DNA from: Maylandia zebra
Lineage: Eukaryota > Chordata > Actinopteri > Cichliformes > Cichlidae
Direction: 5' to 3'
Assembly (NCBI RefSeq): GCF_041146795.1
Contig: NC_135168.1
Span: 39,564,370 to 39,628,369, forward strand
Length of the DNA stretch: 64,000 nucleotides
Both the position numbers and the translations under genes were made by a program. Below are positions 60,270 to 64,000 of the stretch, in pieces; position 1 is the stretch's first letter; each line of letters starts with the position of its first letter. The notes beneath the pieces were generated by a model. The model was not told where the DNA came from, made no database searches, and saw nothing but the letters and a program-made list of their open reading frames with translations.

Positions 60270-60602
60270 ACGTGGGAAAGAAGAAGCTGAGGTTATTTTG
60301 TCTCTGCCCTTGCTTTTGCTTCCTATATCACCTTTCCACATGTGTCTATTTTCAAGAATCTAAAACATGCTTTGAGTTAGTTCACTTTTTGTTTACTGCT
60401 TAATTCCATATGTGTGAAAATAAAGAAAAACCTTTAAATGAGACTGTAAGTGTATACATATATGGCTTAATATTTCTGCATTCCTGTGTTTGTAAAATAA
60501 ATTAAAAACAAAAAAAAAATCTGAAACAAAACGTGGGAAAGAAGAAGCTGATGTTATTTTGTCTCTGCTCTTGGTTTTACTTCCTTTATCACCTTTCCAC
60601 AT
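60270..60602 (+). promoter_or_regulatory. Duplicated 72-bp block upstream of receptor F
   Basis: 60270-60341 and 60531-60602 are direct repeats matching at 67 of 72 positions. Each starts acgtgggaaagaagaagctg and ends cacctttccacat, and each includes ttcct ETS/PU.1-like cores. The second copy ends 92 nt before the start codon of gene F. A (TA)n tract lies just before the first copy (about 60217-60250). A regulatory role is inferred from position and duplication. Confidence 0.45.
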
Positions 60603-60694
60603 ACAGTTTGTGAACACCGACTGATGTGTAGTATCAGTCATTTCTTTTATTTATGCTGCAAACTGTATGAACACACTCTGAACAGCAAGAAGAC

Positions 60695-63600
60695 ATGGAA
60701 GCTGTGCTTGGATTGATAGTGATGTTGCTGGGTTTGTCTCATGGTGAGCTGAAAACAGTCGAGGAATTGTTTTTTTTGTATTTCTTTTAAAATAAATTCA
60801 GGAACTGTTGAATACATCTGCAGTTTAGGAATGTTTTAATATAGAGCATGTTCATTTTCTTTTCCTTCATTTTCTTTCTTTTTAGTTAATTTCATTTAAT
60901 TCCTTTTTTTCTTTATTAACACTTTTAATTATAATAGGAAACTCTGACATCACTTCATGTGAACAGCACTTTCAGGAAACATAACAACTATGTTGGATTT
61001 TCTTAAGCTGAGACACGGCTATTGGACCCCATGTTTTTAGGGCTACAGTGCCAATTAAAATATTTTCATGCAGTTCATTATTTTATTTTATTTTATTTTA
61101 TTTTATTTTTTTAACAATTTTAATAGGACGTCACAATTTATCTTACACTACCTAATACGGAAACGTGAATTTCTTGGGAATTTAAGTTGTCAGTTTCAAA
61201 AACCTCTTCTAGTATCATTAATATAATGGTTCTCTCTCTTCCTCTCAGTTCTAGCACAGTAATTTACTTTTCTTCAAGGCTTGAACCCTAACTATGTTTC
61301 AGTCACAGACATGCCTGCATCAATAAATGTATCTTCACAAAAATACAGACAGGCAGTAGCCACAAAAACACCATTTCTGTTTTCAGTAAACATTTGTCAG
61401 TGCTGCCAGTCCATTGTAATAATTTTGCTTTTCGTTTCCTTTTTTGTGTGTTTGCAGGTGTGGAAACTCATTGTGATGGCAGACAGGATGGAGCTCAGTG
61501 TTATGGAGCTTTGGGAGGAACTGTGGACATCCAGCTGATGGACAGCACCTCAAAAATACCTCGATACCAACTGTTAAAGAATTCATTAAAAATACTAGAT
61601 GTGAGAAAGAAAAAGATTCTTTATAATGTATTACAAAATGGGTCTCTCTTTTTTCCCAGTAATAGAACATTTAGGCTCAATTATCTGAGCAGGGATGACA
61701 GCGGTAATTATAGCCTTATAACATTTAATTCAGATGGAAAAGCATCAGACGAGCAGACTCTACACTTGTTTGTTCAAGGTAATGTTTTCCTTGTTTAGAA
61801 ATACAGTAAAGCCATTAATAGATATGAAACAGAAAATTCAGATACATGTATTGTATGATTTATGTTTGTTCCCCATTAAAGAGAAACAAGAATGACCTAG
61901 ATTCTGATTTAAAATCTAAACTCATCTGTGTGTGTTTCTCTCAGCTCCTGTGTCCTCTGTCCTGCTGCTCTCTGAGTGTCTGTCCCAGGGAGGGATGAGG
62001 GTGTCCTGCTCCTCTGAGGGAGGGGACAGTCCTCAGTACAGCTGGACTCTGGATGGACGCACACTGACAGATGCTGAGCTCCTTTCTATAAATAATGAGA
62101 CTAACATCATCACTCTGAAACAGCACGTCTCAGGACGTCTTGTCTGCTCAGTCAGGAACAACGTCAGTAATGTCTTCAAAGAACAGAAGATATCTCCCTG
62201 TGGTGAGTGAGAACACTCTGAATTTTTATTACCATTACCTGGACCCCAGTTGTCTGCGCCTTCTTTAACGCATATTTACTTAACGACATTCAGTAACCAC
62301 AAAAGCACCAGTTATGTTCTAGATAAACATTTTCATATGATTCTTGTTGTCTGTCTCTCTAATTTATACACATATTTCACAATGGAATTTCATTTTAACT
62401 GGAACATTGAAGCCACATTTTTAAAGGTGTTGTAAAGAACAGAAAGTGTTCTGTGTGTGTGTGTGTGTTTTAAAAAAAATACATTTTCAGTTACTAACAA
62501 AGTAAGAAAAATTAAAAAAAAAAGTTAAATGGCAGTTACAATACCATCTATGATTTTATTGATTTATTGTGGCACCATATGTCTACCCAAACAGTGAAAT
62601 ATTCAGAGGTCCATGCTACTCATGTGTGCAACAATAAAGGCATCTTCACAAAAACACAGACAAACAGTAGCTGCAATAACAACATTTCTGTTTCAGGTAA
62701 ACATTTGTTAGTGCTGCCAGTCCATTCAAATAATTTTGCTTTTGTTTCCTTTTTTTGTGTCGTTGCAGGTGTGGAAACTTACTGTGATGGCAGACAGGAT
62801 GGAGCTCAGTGTTATGGAGCTTTGGGAGGAAGTGTGGAGATAAAGCTGATGGACAGCACCGCAAAAATACCTCGATACCATTTGTTAAAGAATTCATTAA
62901 AAATACTAGATGTGAGAAAGAAAAGGATTCTTTATAATATCATAGAACATAAATTTCTGCTTTTTCCCAGTAATGGAACACTTAGGCTCAATTATCTGAG
63001 CAGGACAGACAGCGGTAATTATAGCCTTAAAAGCTTTGATTCAGATGGAAAAGCATCAGATGAGCAGACTCTACAATTGTTTGTTCAAGGTAATGTTTTC
63101 CTTGTTGTGAAATGAAGCCATTAATAGATATGAATATAACTTTAATATTGTTGAAGTAATCCATATCTTTCCATACATGTATTTTACGGTTTATACATAT
63201 TTTTCCACTGAAGACTATAAAGAATGACTGATTTAATTCTGCAATGTCGATTTGAAATCTAAACTCATCTGTGTGTTTTTCTCAGCTCCTGTGTCCTCTG
63301 TCCTGCTGGTCTCTGAGTGTCTGTCCCAGGGAGAGAGGAGGGTGTCCTGCTCCTCTGAGGGAGGGGACAGTCCTCAGTACAGCTGGACTCTGGATGGACG
63401 CACACTGACAGATGCTGAGCTCCTTTCTGTAAATAATGAGACTAACATCATCACTCTGAGACAGCACATGTCAGGACATCTGGTCTGCTCAGTCAGGAAC
63501 AACGTCAGTAATGTTTTCATAGAACACAGGCTGTCTACCTGTGGTGAGTGAGAACCTTATGAATAAAAGTTATTAAGCACAAATTAAATTTTTATGGTTA

Positions 63601-63964
63601 TTATGTCTTGAACTGTTTGTTTGTTGGATCATACTATGCTTCATTTTTTTCTTTATTAACTGCAGCTCTGTCAGTGGGATACAGACATCAGGGTAGGTAC
63701 ATGAAAACAATGTACATTGAACCAACAGCAGACCCAGCTCTGCCTAACATGTGATTTTGGTGTCTCCTAACAGATAAGATGCTTATATGTGGTTTGCGAG
63801 CAGTTGTGGTCATTCTCTTGCTAATTGGGATTCCCATCTACTTTGCTTGGAAGAAAAAGAAACATGCCAAAGCTGAAGTCTCTGCTGTCCCACAAACAAG
63901 AGGAGATCCAGAGGATTCTCTTCTGATGGTTGAAATTAGTTCTGCAACTTACACCAACACCTAG
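60695..63964 (+). CDS. Receptor F: four-Ig CD2/SLAM-like receptor with a distinct tail
   Basis: Exons: 60695-60743 signal (MEAVLGLIVMLLGLSHG), 61458-61778 Ig1a, 61945-62202 Ig2a, 62769-63089 Ig1b, 63286-63543 Ig2b, 63666-63692 mini-exon (ALSVGYRHQ), 63774-63964 transmembrane and tail; 474 aa in frame, all phase 1, stop TAG at 63962. Both Ig1 domains have the CDGRQDGAQC pair and no canonical disulfide; both Ig2 domains have four cysteines. The V-C2-V-C2 plan parallels mammalian Ly9/CD229. It lacks the stalk exon of A, C, D and E. The membrane segment (ICGLRAVVVILLLIGIPIYF) contains one Arg near its outer end. The tail has no ITIM and ends SSATYTNT, a YxN Grb2-type site. It is on the opposite strand from its paralogues. 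An alternative is two transcripts, one stopping after Ig2a, but no tail exon is seen there. Confidence 0.82.
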
Positions 63965-64000
63965 TTTCACCTTTTATTTGCTGTTATTTATCTTTGGTTC

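Overview
The window is vertebrate genomic DNA, almost certainly from a teleost. It has spliced genes with GT/AG introns, a caudal-type (Cdx) homeobox exon, and a typical fish transposon load: Tc1, Penelope-like, L1/Tx1 and R2/L2-type LINE fragments, hAT-type MITEs and tRNA-derived SINEs. A percomorph (cichlid-like) fish would fit, but the sequence alone does not fix the species.

Layout. (1) 1-5.1 kb: the last coding exon of a Cdx gene on the + strand, its 3' UTR and quiet DNA with one LINE tail. (2) 5.1-64 kb: a tandem cluster of CD2/SLAM-like immunoglobulin-superfamily receptors. Four complete genes lie on the minus strand (called A 5152-7651, C 24640-27711, D 40504-45090 and E 47709-50968). 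A fifth, F (60695-63964), lies on the + strand. One minus-strand pseudogene (B 16283-17422) and four exon relics lie between them: an isolated Ig2 exon at 20.8 kb, lone signal-peptide exons at 37.7 and 53.2 kb, and a + strand Ig1 fragment at 46.9 kb. (3) Mobile elements fill the gaps: a Penelope-like element (9.7-13.4 kb) with two nested insertions, a near-full-length L1-type LINE (about 29.2-37.0 kb), an apparently intact Tc1 transposon (53458-55061), and R2/L2-type LINE fragments at 52-58 kb, one of them split by a hAT-type MITE.

Gene design. In A, C, D and E all introns are phase 1 and the exon order is 49-nt signal exon, Ig1 (315 or 321 nt), Ig2 (249-258 nt), a stalk exon with two cysteines (165-222 nt), a 117-nt transmembrane exon and a tail exon. 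Summing exons gives intact frames of 376, 361, 374 and 395 aa. Ig1 lacks the canonical B-F disulfide and Ig2 carries two disulfides, the pattern of the CD2/SLAM family. The tails carry three spaced tyrosines in ITIM or ITIM-like contexts, so these look like inhibitory or switch receptors of leukocytes. Gene F has the layout Ig1-Ig2-Ig1-Ig2, lacks the stalk exon, and has a different transmembrane/tail exon ending in a YxN motif. It may be a functional counterpart of the inhibitory genes. The first exon, Ig1 core and Ig2 remain very similar between genes while the middle of Ig1 varies. This, the pseudogenes and the block duplication linking C and D describe a fast birth-and-death immune receptor cluster.

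Exon limits and domain calls were read by eye from splice signals and paralogue comparison; no alignment or database search was run.
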